Assembly (NCBI RefSeq): GCF_015223055.1
Contig: NZ_JADFBX010000001.1
Span: 992,001 to 1,056,000, forward strand
DNA from: Pedobacter sp. MC2016-24
Lineage (GTDB): Bacteria > Bacteroidota > Bacteroidia > Sphingobacteriales > Sphingobacteriaceae
Reading direction: 5' to 3'
Length of the DNA: 64,000 nt
The position numbers and the translations under genes are program-made. Position 1 is the stretch's first letter. Each line of letters begins with the position of its first letter. Below, one piece after another: positions 6,384 to 15,928 of this stretch. Under the pieces are notes generated by a model that searched no databases, was not told where the DNA came from, and was given only the letters and a program-made list of their open reading frames with translations.

Positions 6384-9173
6384 TTAAAATCTAGGGTTAG
6401 TTTTTTCCGGCATCAATACCAGCCTTACATAGTTGTTGTCCTGGATATAGGTTACTGCTGCGTGCTGAACGGATGCAGTGGTTACCTTTTTAATTGCATT
6501 GTCATGATCCAAAAGCTGGACCAGGGGCTCCCTATTCATCACCTGAGCGGCCAGGTAATCCAGCCAGAACTGATTATTGGTTAACGCGGTTTGCAATTGT
6601 ATCCTGCTGGAGGCTTTAAATTTCTCCAGGTTTTCAACAGAAGGACCATTGCGCCTCAGTTTGTTCAGTTCATCCTGTGCGGAAGCAATAAGCGGTTCTA
6701 CATGCTCAGGTCCGCAATCAAAAGAAATAACCAGTGCAAATCGGCTCTTCGGATACTTACTCAGGCTCATCTGAACATCTGGCGTGTAAGTCCCCCCTTC
6801 CTGATCCCGAAGCCTCTTGGTTATGTTGATTTTCAGGGCGTCGGCAATGGCGTTCATCTGAAGGGTGTTTTCATAATTGAAATCGAAATTGCCTGAATAC
6901 GTTAGAATGACCCTTGATTTCTGTGCCGTACCTTTATAAATGGTTTTTGAAATCCGGCCTGGAGGAACGTTCATACCCAGATCGAGGATCGCTTCTTTTT
7001 TACCTGTGGCGGGTAAGGAGCCCAGGTATTTCTCCAGTAAAGGTTTTACCTTTTCCAGATCCAGGTTGCCTACAAAAAAGAAACTGAAACCTGAAGCATC
7101 CGAAAAACGTTCCCTGTAGATTTCATATGCCCGGTCCAGACGGATCGCGTTCAGGCTCTGGATCGTTTGAGGCTTTTTACGGGCGTGGTAGTTTCCTAAG
7201 ACCAGATTTACTGTATCCACAAATACCTCATTGGGGCTGTTTGTTTTATTGATCAAATCTGATTTAGACCTGCTCATTAAGGTATTGAACGCATTTTCAT
7301 CCTTGCGGGGTTCTGTAAAATAAGCGTTGAGGAGTTCAAGTGTGGTTGACAAATCTTCTTGGGTTGTAGCCCCATTAAATCCCTGATAAGTGTCGCCAAT
7401 AAATGGGCTAACCTGTACCTGTTTGCCGGTTAACAATTTACCCAATTGCTCGGACCCATAGTTACCAGCTCCCGAATTCGTGATGATTTTAGCGGCATTG
7501 ATGGCATTTTGGTAATCTGCATCCGGATATAAAGAAGCTCCTCCTTCCGCAAATCCCTTAAAGATAATCTGGTCGTTCTGGAAGTTTGTTTTCTTCAGGA
7601 AAACCTTTAGGCCATTACTCAAGGTGACCTGTTGTACACCGACCTTTTCAAAATTTTCAACAGTAGTGATCTTGCCCGGGCTTAATGATTGCTTCAACAA
7701 AGGGAGATCCTGCGCCTCATCTACAAATGGATCTAAAGGTTGCACATAAACTGCGGCTATCCAGCTCAGCACACTGGCCTCGTCTGGTAGAAAAGCCTTA
7801 TTTTCCGGGGCAGATTTCACAATGATGTCACGATCAGTATCCTTGAAATAAGATTTCAGCAGGTCATTGATTTCAGTTAGCGTTATATCTGGAAGGAACT
7901 GACTGACCAGTTCATTTTCTTTCGCTATACCAGGACTGACATTACCGGTCAGAAAATGCTGCAGGTACGGTTTGATCAGGATTTCTGAAGCCGTTTTGTC
8001 TTTTTCTTTCAGGGCATCGGCCATGCCTTGCTGATAACTTTTTTTTACCCGGTCCAGTTCGGTTTGCAAAAAGCCCTGCTCCTGCATTCGCCTCAGTTCC
8101 AGCCAAACGCTTTGCAGCGATGGTTGGGTTTCTGCTGGTTTGGTGGTCACATTTATAGAGAAAGCATCGAGCCCACCAGTCAATGAACTAAGGGTAGCAA
8201 AGGGAATTTGCCTAAATCTGGCATTCAGCATTTGGGCCAATAGATTTCTCAGTAGATTTTTCCGGTAATCAGCCGTAGTAGCCATAATGGTTTGCTGTTG
8301 CTTCATCATAATTTCGATGGAGACTCCTCCCCATTCCGGATCTACAAACTGCATATACTGGTTTTTACCGGTTAATTTCGCACGGTATACTGGGCGCTCT
8401 TTCTCCTTTTCTGGATTTTTCAGATCGGAAAACTTCGCTTTGATGTCTTTTTCCATTTGATCAACATCAATATCCCCGACAACGATTAAAGCCTGTAAAT
8501 CGGGTCGATACCAATCTTTATAAAAACTACGGATCACTTCCGGTGTCACATTCAACAGCACCTCTTCTGTTCCAATCGGCAAACGACTCCCATAACGGGA
8601 TCCATTGGTATAGATTGGGATACTCTGTTCTTCATAACGCTGTGCCATGCCCTGGCGTACACGTTTCTCTTCAAGGATCACATGACGTTCCCTTTCCACA
8701 TCTTCAGCTTCGATATTCGCATCCTGCGCCCAATCCCGCATAATCTGTAAGCCACTAGCCAGTAACTCTGGATTATCTGAAGGCAAAGGCAATTGATACA
8801 CCGTTTCATCTGGCGTGGTATTCGCATTGATGTCTGCACCAAAACGCACTCCGGCTTTCTCCAGGTAATTGGACAGTTCCTTTTTGGGGAAATGTTTGGT
8901 TCCGTTGAAACTCATGTGCTCCATAAAATGGGCTACCCCCCTTTGCTGATCGGTTTCCAGGATAGAACCGGCTTTAACCGCCAGGTACATCATCACCCGT
9001 TTTTCTGGTGTTTTGTTTTTACGGATGTAATAGGTAAAGCCATTCGGTAATTTCCCTGTTCTCACAGCCGGATCCAGCAACAATGCCTGGGAATCCAGCT
9101 GTGTTTTACAGGCCAAAGGGATGCAGAACGCCGCAACTAAAAAAAAACTTAAAATTCTATATTTAAATGTCAT
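6384..9173 (-). CDS. M16 family zinc metallopeptidase, lipoprotein (block A)
   Basis: A 929-residue, two-lobed insulinase-type peptidase. The N-terminus has a lipobox (CIPLAC, Cys22), so the enzyme should be anchored in the envelope, facing the periplasm. The inverted zinc motif HFMEH (His82 to His86) is intact, and the distal zinc Glu is expected in ERERHVILEEKR about 75 residues later. The C-terminal lobe lacks a zinc motif, as is normal for full-length M16 chains that form a closed chamber around short peptides. The gene starts one base after the MutS-like stop and ends four bases before the next permease, so it is firmly in the operon. Likely role: degrading or trimming a peptide handled by the SusCD/ABC system (inference). 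Confidence 0.92.
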   Translation of the reverse strand: MTFKYRILSFFLVAAFCIPLACKTQLDSQALLLDPAVRTGKLPNGFTYYIRKNKTPEKRVMMYLAVKAGSILETDQQRGVAHFMEHMSFNGTKHFPKKELSNYLEKAGVRFGADINANTTPDETVYQLPLPSDNPELLASGLQIMRDWAQDANIEAEDVERERHVILEEKRVRQGMAQRYEEQSIPIYTNGSRYGSRLPIGTEEVLLNVTPEVIRSFYKDWYRPDLQALIVVGDIDVDQMEKDIKAKFSDLKNPEKEKERPVYRAKLTGKNQYMQFVDPEWGGVSIEIMMKQQQTIMATTADYRKNLLRNLLAQMLNARFRQIPFATLSSLTGGLDAFSINVTTKPAETQPSLQSVWLELRRMQEQGFLQTELDRVKKSYQQGMADALKEKDKTASEILIKPYLQHFLTGNVSPGIAKENELVSQFLPDITLTEINDLLKSYFKDTDRDIIVKSAPENKAFLPDEASVLSWIAAVYVQPLDPFVDEAQDLPLLKQSLSPGKITTVENFEKVGVQQVTLSNGLKVFLKKTNFQNDQIIFKGFAEGGASLYPDADYQNAINAAKIITNSGAGNYGSEQLGKLLTGKQVQVSPFIGDTYQGFNGATTQEDLSTTLELLNAYFTEPRKDENAFNTLMSRSKSDLINKTNSPNEVFVDTVNLVLGNYHARKKPQTIQSLNAIRLDRAYEIYRERFSDASGFSFFFVGNLDLEKVKPLLEKYLGSLPATGKKEAILDLGMNVPPGRISKTIYKGTAQKSRVILTYSGNFDFNYENTLQMNAIADALKINITKRLRDQEGGTYTPDVQMSLSKYPKSRFALVISFDCGPEHVEPLIASAQDELNKLRRNGPSVENLEKFKASSRIQLQTALTNNQFWLDYLAAQVMNREPLVQLLDHDNAIKKVTTASVQHAAVTYIQDNNYVRLVLMPEKTNPRF

Positions 9174-9174
9174 G

Positions 9175-11844
9175 TCAATTGTAAATGAGGTTAGGTTTTA
9201 CCGGACCATTTGCTTGAATGATCTCCACAATCTTTTCATTCTCGATGATGATCATGCCCTGTCTATCTGTGGTGATACCGTTGGCCAGTGTATACGGATA
9301 AGTAGGTACCCCATCTTTCATCACCGTTGGCAGGAAAGAGAATTGTACGTTATCCGAGATTTTACCCAGGGCTTCCCCTACTTCAATGATGTGGGTAGAG
9401 ACCACAAAGAAACTGTTCGGGTTTTCCGAGAAAGCCTTGGTTACCGCTAAGGTTGCATCATAAGCATCCTTCACATTCGTTCCTTTAAACAGCTCATCAA
9501 ACAACACATACAAATCCTGCGAGGCATTGACGGCCTGTGCCACCGTCTTGGTGCGCAGTACTTCCGCGTAAAAATGGCTATAGCCCATATCCAGGTTATC
9601 CGATACGTTGATTGAAGAGAACAAACCGTCTTTAACCGAAAACTCCATGCGTTTTGCTGCTACCGGGAAGCCCATGTGTGCCAGGTAAACCGCAATCCCC
9701 ATGGATTTCATAAAGGTCGATTTACCCGCCATATTCGCTCCTGTCAAAAACAGCATGTTTGTATCTTTAGTCAGCTGTAGGTTATTGCTCACCCCTTTTC
9801 TCAATCCCGGATGGCGGAAACCTTCCAGATCCAACACCATCTGTTCGGCCGGTAGCGCCTTCGCATAAATAAAATCCTGCTCAGCAGCTACTGCAGCTAC
9901 CCCAACAAATACGTCCAGTTCATAGATCAGTTTCAACAGGCTTTCCATCTGGCCGATCATCGCGTGGCGGACCACATAATCATTTTTGATCAATTGCATC
10001 AAAGAAAACTGTCCTTCAGGCGCGTCCAGCAGGCTTTGCAACCTGGAATCCTGCAATACTTTTAATGCCGTATCCAGCTCTTTCTGATAAACTTCAACAC
10101 CTTGCTTGTTTTTAAGTTCTTTAAAGAAATCACGGAAAGCCTGTAATACTTCTATCGTTACCGACTGACCAGCCTGTAGCTGCAGCAGTTCAGCATTGTG
10201 AAAAAGTACCTGTTTAAACTTCCTGGTGAAAATGCCCCAGGCTACTCTTGGCAAGGCTGCCCCTGCGCCTCCAGCAAGGTAATCTTCCATCGATTCTACT
10301 TGTGAACGGATCACCGGGAAAATTACCCGGTGCTGCTGGAAAAATGCAAATGTGGCACTCCGCTGGTTGATCTGTCCTGGTGTTTTCAAGGGCCTGGCAA
10401 ACATGCCTTCCAGCATCTTTTCCCCACCCCGGGTCTGCAAATGGTTGAACAAACTGTAAATAGATTGCTGTTTGAACTTGCCTTGCAGGTTTAAATCTTC
10501 AATGGTCTGTTTATCGGCCAGGAAATCAGCATGTGGTTGTTTGGCTTGCTTTTTATCCTGGATCAGCTCAATCACGCCTTCGTTATTGATGATGATCATC
10601 CCATGCCGATCGTCGGTAATCCCTTCAGTCAGGGTATAAGTATAGACAGGTTTGCCGTTTTCCATACGTGTAGGCAGGTAACGGAAAATCATGTTTTTAC
10701 ATTTCTTTTGCAGTACTTCTCCCGCTTCCATGATGTGGGTAGAGATCACAAACAACGAATGCGGCTTGCTGGCAAAAGCTTCCATAATGGCAATCGTACC
10801 TTCGTAGGCATCCTTTACGTTCGTACCTCTGAATAGTTCATCAAAAACCACAAACAGGTTTTTACCCGCTCCAAGTTCTACGGCTACCTTTTTTACACGG
10901 AGTACCTCGGCATAAAAATGACTGGCACCCATGGCCAGGTTATCCGGTAAATTGATCGTGGTGTACATGCCATCGCAAACCGAGAATTCCATACTTTTTG
11001 CGGCGATCGGGAACCCCAGGTGTGCCAGGTACATGGCGATGCTCAGCGATTTCATGAAAGTGGATTTACCACCCATATTGGCGCCCGTCAGGAACACAAT
11101 ATTGCTGTCCGGGGTCATGGTTAAAGAGTTGGCAACCGGTTTATTCAGCAAAGGATGGTAAACACCTTGCAGCTCCAAACGGTTGGCATCACGTTTTAAA
11201 GCTGTAGCAAAGCTATAACCTTTTTCCAGGGCAACACCGGCAATGGAAATATAAACATCCAACTGATAGATGTGCTGTAATATTTTTTCCAGCAGTCCCC
11301 GCTGCTGGAACCGTAAAATATTGTCGTACTCGACAATCTTCCCGGAAGAGATCTTGCCCTTGCCATGATCGGTAAACAAGAGCTCCAGTTCTTTGGCATT
11401 CAACAAGGCCAGAACTTTTTCTACTTCCAGGCCATAAGGATTTCCAGTTACTTTAGCCTGGATCTCCTGCATAAACTTTTTCAATCCCTGCAAAATCTCC
11501 ATCAGTGCAGTTACACTTTGGGCAGCGGCATTGAAATCAGCCATGCTAAAGCCCTGGTTAGACAACCTGCTGCGCGGGTCGGTATTGCTTAAATAACGTT
11601 CAGCTTCTTCAAAGCGGTTGCCCTGCAAGGGGAAAGCGGTTTTACTTTCCAGAAAATACCGCAGCACGGCCACCCGGTCATTGATGGCCTGGTGCTCTGC
11701 AAGCGGATTGCGGAACAGCTCCTCCAGCAGGGCCGCACCGCCCTGCGTGAAGGTTTTGTTGAAAATATAGTAGATCGAATCGCTCCCAGATTTGGAGAAG
11801 ATATTCAAGTCATCGATCGTTTGTTTATCGGTTATAAAGCTCAT
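9175..11844 (-). CDS. tandem MutS-like ATPase (two fused modules), block A
   Basis: An 889-residue cytosolic protein made of two homologous halves of about 440 residues. Each half opens with a DKQTI(D/E)DLN segment, continues through a helical core/lever region and ends in a MutS-type ATPase. Walker A is TGANMGGKST at about 253-262 and TGANMAGKST at about 701-710. Walker B is FVVFDELFRGTN near 331 and LYVLFDELFKGTN near 778, each followed by a STHI switch. No mismatch-recognition domain I and no Smr nuclease domain are seen. MutS ATPases act as dimers with composite sites, so a fused pair may form an intramolecular dimer. It starts one base after the upstream permease stop. A role in DNA repair is not supported by context; function unknown. 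Confidence 0.85.
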   Translation of the reverse strand: MSFITDKQTIDDLNIFSKSGSDSIYYIFNKTFTQGGAALLEELFRNPLAEHQAINDRVAVLRYFLESKTAFPLQGNRFEEAERYLSNTDPRSRLSNQGFSMADFNAAAQSVTALMEILQGLKKFMQEIQAKVTGNPYGLEVEKVLALLNAKELELLFTDHGKGKISSGKIVEYDNILRFQQRGLLEKILQHIYQLDVYISIAGVALEKGYSFATALKRDANRLELQGVYHPLLNKPVANSLTMTPDSNIVFLTGANMGGKSTFMKSLSIAMYLAHLGFPIAAKSMEFSVCDGMYTTINLPDNLAMGASHFYAEVLRVKKVAVELGAGKNLFVVFDELFRGTNVKDAYEGTIAIMEAFASKPHSLFVISTHIMEAGEVLQKKCKNMIFRYLPTRMENGKPVYTYTLTEGITDDRHGMIIINNEGVIELIQDKKQAKQPHADFLADKQTIEDLNLQGKFKQQSIYSLFNHLQTRGGEKMLEGMFARPLKTPGQINQRSATFAFFQQHRVIFPVIRSQVESMEDYLAGGAGAALPRVAWGIFTRKFKQVLFHNAELLQLQAGQSVTIEVLQAFRDFFKELKNKQGVEVYQKELDTALKVLQDSRLQSLLDAPEGQFSLMQLIKNDYVVRHAMIGQMESLLKLIYELDVFVGVAAVAAEQDFIYAKALPAEQMVLDLEGFRHPGLRKGVSNNLQLTKDTNMLFLTGANMAGKSTFMKSMGIAVYLAHMGFPVAAKRMEFSVKDGLFSSINVSDNLDMGYSHFYAEVLRTKTVAQAVNASQDLYVLFDELFKGTNVKDAYDATLAVTKAFSENPNSFFVVSTHIIEVGEALGKISDNVQFSFLPTVMKDGVPTYPYTLANGITTDRQGMIIIENEKIVEIIQANGPVKPNLIYN

Positions 11845-11845
11845 C

Positions 11846-14149
11846 TTATTTACGTTTTCTACGAATCAATAGCACCATGCCCAGCAGGACGATGGCCACT
11901 GGAATCACCCCACAATACAATACCCGGACAGTTTTAAATCCTACCTTACTCAGCTTTATCGTGTTATCTTTTCCCTCAGGCCGGCTTACATCTACCGGAA
12001 ACTCATTGTTGGAAAACCAACTGAAAACAGAGATTGCAAAAGATCCGTTAACCGTTTTAATGTTATTCCGGCCCAGTTCTTTATTGCTAAGGAAATCAGC
12101 ATCGCCAGATACCAGGATCCGTTGGTCTTTGTTGTTAATTTTGCGGGTCAGCATCAATGCTCCAGGAAAAGTGCCATGCTGGTCGCCATTTTTGGCCTCA
12201 AAAACCAATGCTGCCGAATCCAGTACAAAAGATCCTTTTTTAATCCAGCTTGTTTTTGCATCGGTCATCAATAGCGGCTCTGTTTTAAAACCAGCCTTCC
12301 CCCCATTGCTTAAAGCTGCAACACCAGACATCGATACCACACCCTTTTCTGCGTAAGGCTCTGCTAATGCAGCGCTCATCTGCACGGCATCTTTAGTCAG
12401 CCTTGGCGTAACCAGACCATAAGAAAAGTCCCTGCTGCGCTGTACAAGTGTACCAGCTAACATTTGAACACCCAAATCTTCCAGTAATGGATTTATCACA
12501 GTTTGTTTACCCGGTTCTCCGTTGACCATCAGGTTTCCACCATCCGCAACATACTTTCTGATTTTAGCGAGTGCCGTTGCACTAAAGGCTACCCTCGGGT
12601 CGCCAATGACAAGTACAGCAATTCCCTGAGGGATCTCTTCATTTTCTATAGCAACGCTATCGATATCAAAGCCCTGGTTGATTAAAGAAGTACGATTGAT
12701 TTTTGTATTCAGCAGCATTTTATAGTCGCGGTCACCAACTTTATCTACACTGCGCTGATAACCATCCATCGCAAACACAATTTTAGGTGGCCTAACCAAC
12801 AAGCGCTTCAGTCCTGCGGCAATTTCTGGTGCCCCAGGCCAGAATGCCCCATCAGAGAAAGTTCGCAGAAAAGTAGTTCTATCCTTGTATTTCAATTGTA
12901 TGATCAAACGTCCATTTTCCCCGCGCAAATCCACCAATTTCCGGATCTGCTCAGGCCCGATGAAATCGGCAGTATCCAGGTCTAAACTTTTTGCCCTTTC
13001 TTTAAACAGTGTTTTCAAACTTTTCCCAGAATTACTTGCGTGATACTCAGCGCCGGGGATGTTGTCGTAATAATACACCCATTTCAGTTTGATGTTTGAT
13101 TTAAAGCGCAGGTAAGGTTCCCAACGCGCTATAGAACCTAAACGAAAAAGTGGATCCCCGTAACTATAGGTAGCGTCCATCGCATTGATGTACTCGGTCA
13201 TTTCAAGCGGTTCATCACCCATGTCCTTTAAGAGCTTCTGAACAGGTTTAACGATGGTGTTTACATCAGTAGCTGTGGCATCGTAATAAGCAATCAAGGG
13301 TAGTCGCGAACTGGTATAGGCCACAGCAAGCCCAATAGCCACAATCCACACATAACGGCTAGCCTGGTATAAAAATGGCCTCGAAGTTCTGGCCAGTTCA
13401 AGCCTGGCTATGGTAAAAGCCAGGAAAATTCCAGAAATGACGAGGTAATAAATGACATCACGACTGGTCAGCAAACCTGCCACCATCACTTCCGTACGCC
13501 TTCCGATATCCAGACTATGGGTCAGGTCACGCACAAAGTCTATCCGTTGCCCATAACCACCGATATAGGTTAAAAAAGTAAGCACCATGAAAGTACTGAT
13601 CCCGGCTACCACCTGGTAAGTGGTTAAGCTGGACATGAAAATGCCGGCTGCAGCGTAGGCACAAAGTAACAGATAACAGCCCAACAGAGCTACCAGTGGA
13701 TGTGGATAATCCACATGTTCAATATATAAGGTACCAAATACAAGAAAAAGTCCCATTATACCTATAATCACCAGGTTGTACATCATCATAGAAAGAAACT
13801 TTCCAAGAACGATTTCAGTCAGCTTTACCGGTGAAGAATACAATAATTTAATCGTTCCGCTACTGGTTTCCCTGCTGATGATGCCCATGGTCACCAGGGG
13901 AGTATATAAAAACAGGCTTTTAAGAATTAAGGCATAAATACCCCCGGGCCCCACAGCTGTGGTCGTAAATAAACGATCGGTAACGAAGGAAATGCCAAAA
14001 CCAAGTTCCTGCAAGTGCAACAGACTGCGCAAATTAGGAATAAAAGTAAGTATCATTTGCACAAAGAAGACCATGATGAGTAACCAGGCAATCGGAGAAT
14101 AAAATAGCAGGCTGAGTTCCAGCCTGGCTATCTGTATTATTTTTTTCAT
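11846..14149 (-). CDS. GldF-GldG-like fused ABC permease/auxiliary protein (block A, copy 2)
   Basis: 767 residues with the same architecture as the block's other permease: N-terminal ABC-2 membrane part, extracytoplasmic GldG-like domain (LPLIAYYDATATDVNT, then IVFAMDGYQRSVDKVGDRDY, and GGNLMVNGEPGKQ) and a C-terminal helix ending RRKRK. It differs from copy 1 in the first periplasmic loop, where an insertion around residues 40-65 precedes the FVTDRLFTTTAVGPGG segment. It lies nine bases after the ATPase gene and one base before the MutS-like start. Its closest relative in the window is the block B gene at 42834. Having two non-identical permeases suggests a heteromeric membrane complex around one ATPase type. 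Confidence 0.88.
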   Translation of the reverse strand: MKKIIQIARLELSLLFYSPIAWLLIMVFFVQMILTFIPNLRSLLHLQELGFGISFVTDRLFTTTAVGPGGIYALILKSLFLYTPLVTMGIISRETSSGTIKLLYSSPVKLTEIVLGKFLSMMMYNLVIIGIMGLFLVFGTLYIEHVDYPHPLVALLGCYLLLCAYAAAGIFMSSLTTYQVVAGISTFMVLTFLTYIGGYGQRIDFVRDLTHSLDIGRRTEVMVAGLLTSRDVIYYLVISGIFLAFTIARLELARTSRPFLYQASRYVWIVAIGLAVAYTSSRLPLIAYYDATATDVNTIVKPVQKLLKDMGDEPLEMTEYINAMDATYSYGDPLFRLGSIARWEPYLRFKSNIKLKWVYYYDNIPGAEYHASNSGKSLKTLFKERAKSLDLDTADFIGPEQIRKLVDLRGENGRLIIQLKYKDRTTFLRTFSDGAFWPGAPEIAAGLKRLLVRPPKIVFAMDGYQRSVDKVGDRDYKMLLNTKINRTSLINQGFDIDSVAIENEEIPQGIAVLVIGDPRVAFSATALAKIRKYVADGGNLMVNGEPGKQTVINPLLEDLGVQMLAGTLVQRSRDFSYGLVTPRLTKDAVQMSAALAEPYAEKGVVSMSGVAALSNGGKAGFKTEPLLMTDAKTSWIKKGSFVLDSAALVFEAKNGDQHGTFPGALMLTRKINNKDQRILVSGDADFLSNKELGRNNIKTVNGSFAISVFSWFSNNEFPVDVSRPEGKDNTIKLSKVGFKTVRVLYCGVIPVAIVLLGMVLLIRRKRK

Positions 14150-14158
14150 CAGTACTTT

Positions 14159-15082
14159 TTAATTAGAGATCCTGGACAATTGAGCGAAAGTTTCATCTAA
14201 AGAGTTCTTCTCCATATTCAGCTCACGCAAGCGCCAGCCTTGTTTTGCACTTTCCAGCACCACCTTTTCAGCAATATTCCGGTCGCCATTAAAGTAAATC
14301 CGCAACTGTTTCTCCGTCAGCATTTCTATCCTTACAATGCCTTCAATGGCCATCAAGGCCTCGGCGGGAGGCGCATTTTCCATGATCACCAGCATGCTAT
14401 GCGGAGCAATATAATTGTCGAAAGCTTCCATGGTGTCTGCAAAGACAATTCTGCCACTTTCAATCATCACAATATCCCGGCACAGGTACTGCACTTCGGT
14501 CAGGATATGGGTAGAAAGGATCACGGCACGTTCTGTAGCGATGTCCTTGATCAATGCACGCACTTCCAGGATCTGGTTTGGATCAAGGCCATTGGTCGGC
14601 TCATCAAACACCACCAGTTTGGGGTGGTGAATGATGGCTTGTGCAATCCCTACCCTTTGTTTGTATCCGCCGGATAAGTTCTTGATTAATCTTTTGTTGA
14701 TGTGCGTCAATCCGCAACGCGCTTTCACTTCTTCCAGCGCTTTTTTCAGCTGGCTTTTTTCTACAGAACGCAGAATTGCTGTGTGTACCAGATATTCATC
14801 CACCGTTAAGTCCATATATAGCGGTGGGGTTTGTGGTAAAAAGCCAATTTCCTGTTTGGCCAGTTCAGGTTGTTTGGCCAGGTTAATACCATTGATGACC
14901 ACCTCTCCGGTAGTTGGTGTCAGTACCCCGCAAAGAATGTTCATGGTAGTTGATTTACCAGCTCCATTAGAGCCCAGCAATCCTAGAATTCCACTGCGTG
15001 GAATCTCTAAATTAATGTCGCGTATAGCCCAGCTGGTACTATAACGGTGCGACAGCCCGCTAATACGAACGATTGGTTCCAT
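14159..15082 (-). CDS. GldA-like ABC transporter ATP-binding protein (block A)
   Basis: 307 residues with all ABC ATPase motifs: Walker A GSNGAGKST at about 37-45, a Q-loop in GFLPQTPPLYMDLTVDEYL, signature LSGGYKQRVG, Walker B KLVVFDEPTNGLDPNQ and a switch His in ILSTHILTEVQ. The C-terminal extension of about 80 residues (EGIVRIEMLTEKQLRIYF and onward) is typical of the drug/gliding-type ATPases in the GldA group. It should energise the two GldFG-like permeases encoded just downstream. The start at MEPIVRI gives the same 307-residue length as the block B paralogue. It follows the small lipoprotein gene by 53 bases. Confidence 0.93.
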   Translation of the reverse strand: MEPIVRISGLSHRYSTSWAIRDINLEIPRSGILGLLGSNGAGKSTTMNILCGVLTPTTGEVVINGINLAKQPELAKQEIGFLPQTPPLYMDLTVDEYLVHTAILRSVEKSQLKKALEEVKARCGLTHINKRLIKNLSGGYKQRVGIAQAIIHHPKLVVFDEPTNGLDPNQILEVRALIKDIATERAVILSTHILTEVQYLCRDIVMIESGRIVFADTMEAFDNYIAPHSMLVIMENAPPAEALMAIEGIVRIEMLTEKQLRIYFNGDRNIAEKVVLESAKQGWRLRELNMEKNSLDETFAQLSRISN

Positions 15083-15135
15083 ATTTATTGGTTTAAATGG
15101 TGTATTCGAGAAGAAAGTCTGTAAAGCCTTATTTG

Positions 15136-15906
15136 TTAAAAATCATAGATCTTCAATACCCCCTGGGCATCAGCAGTGCCAGCAGCATTTGGGAGTCCTA
15201 TTAAGGCAAGTGTATAATTGTGGTACCGCCAGGGATTATCCGTAAGAACAGCTCCCACACCGGGCAAAGGATAACTGGCCACAAGATCACCTGTGGCCTG
15301 GTCAAAAAATTCAACCAGCAAATCACCTACCTTTGAAGTAGCAGCTACCGGAAGATATGTAGTAAAGCTTTTATAAGCTAGATTATTGCTCATGACCACC
15401 GTGTTCAAACCCTGACCCGAAATTTTCACCTGTAAAGGGCCACTTCCAGCTGATAAGTTGATCAATCTCAAACCAACCAGGCTATCTTTCACCGAATAAA
15501 AAGGTGGCTTGTCATTAACCACAAAGTGTTCTGGATGGCTTTGAGTCCCGGTTAAAAACAAGGTGGTAATTTCCCCACCTTTTGGATTCAGGCTAAGCTG
15601 ATACAAGGGCTTATCTCCTGTTAAAACAGGAGATTTATAAAATGCCATTGGCTGTTCTCCAGCAGTAACAGATAAACGGGTATTCGGATCATATACGCCG
15701 TAATACAGCGCTAATCCTCCAGTAATGGATTCGTCCGTTGATTTTCCGCTTAAATCAGCTAGCATAAACCGGTTGCCCGGTAAGGCATTGATGATCGTTA
15801 GGGAAGTCACATTTTCCGGACTCAATTCCTTTTTACAAGAAACAGCTACGGATAAACATAAACAGGCCGATATAAAGAGTAAGCTCATTTTTTTCATAAC
15901 ATTCAA
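15136..15906 (-). CDS. DUF4397-like small lipoprotein (block A)
   Basis: 256 residues with a signal peptide ending in a lipobox (SVAVSC, then KKE), so a lipoprotein, probably on the outer membrane. The mature chain looks like two beta-sandwich repeats. Strand motifs such as SLTIINALPGN and VGLRLINLSAGSGPLQVKIS, and a C-terminal NYTLALIGLPN, resemble DUF4397-type domains. It directly follows SusD (22-base gap), the place where surface lipoproteins accessory to SusCD usually sit. It is one of the least conserved members between blocks A and B, suggesting a ligand- or partner-specific role. Family name is by eye; function unknown. Confidence 0.7.
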   Translation of the reverse strand: MNVMKKMSLLFISACLCLSVAVSCKKELSPENVTSLTIINALPGNRFMLADLSGKSTDESITGGLALYYGVYDPNTRLSVTAGEQPMAFYKSPVLTGDKPLYQLSLNPKGGEITTLFLTGTQSHPEHFVVNDKPPFYSVKDSLVGLRLINLSAGSGPLQVKISGQGLNTVVMSNNLAYKSFTTYLPVAATSKVGDLLVEFFDQATGDLVASYPLPGVGAVLTDNPWRYHNYTLALIGLPNAAGTADAQGVLKIYDF

Positions 15907-15928
15907 ATTGCTAATGATGTAGTTGTTA

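Noticed and set aside
9175..11844. Annotation as a DNA mismatch repair protein MutS
   Set aside because: Only the core/ATPase parts are present, duplicated in tandem; domain I is missing and the gene is embedded in an envelope operon in two copies.
4091..14149. Interpretation as the core gliding-motility gldAFG locus
   Set aside because: GldF and GldG are fused and present twice per block, no other gld genes are near, and the operon includes SusCD, M16 and MutS-like genes. Only family-level similarity is claimed.
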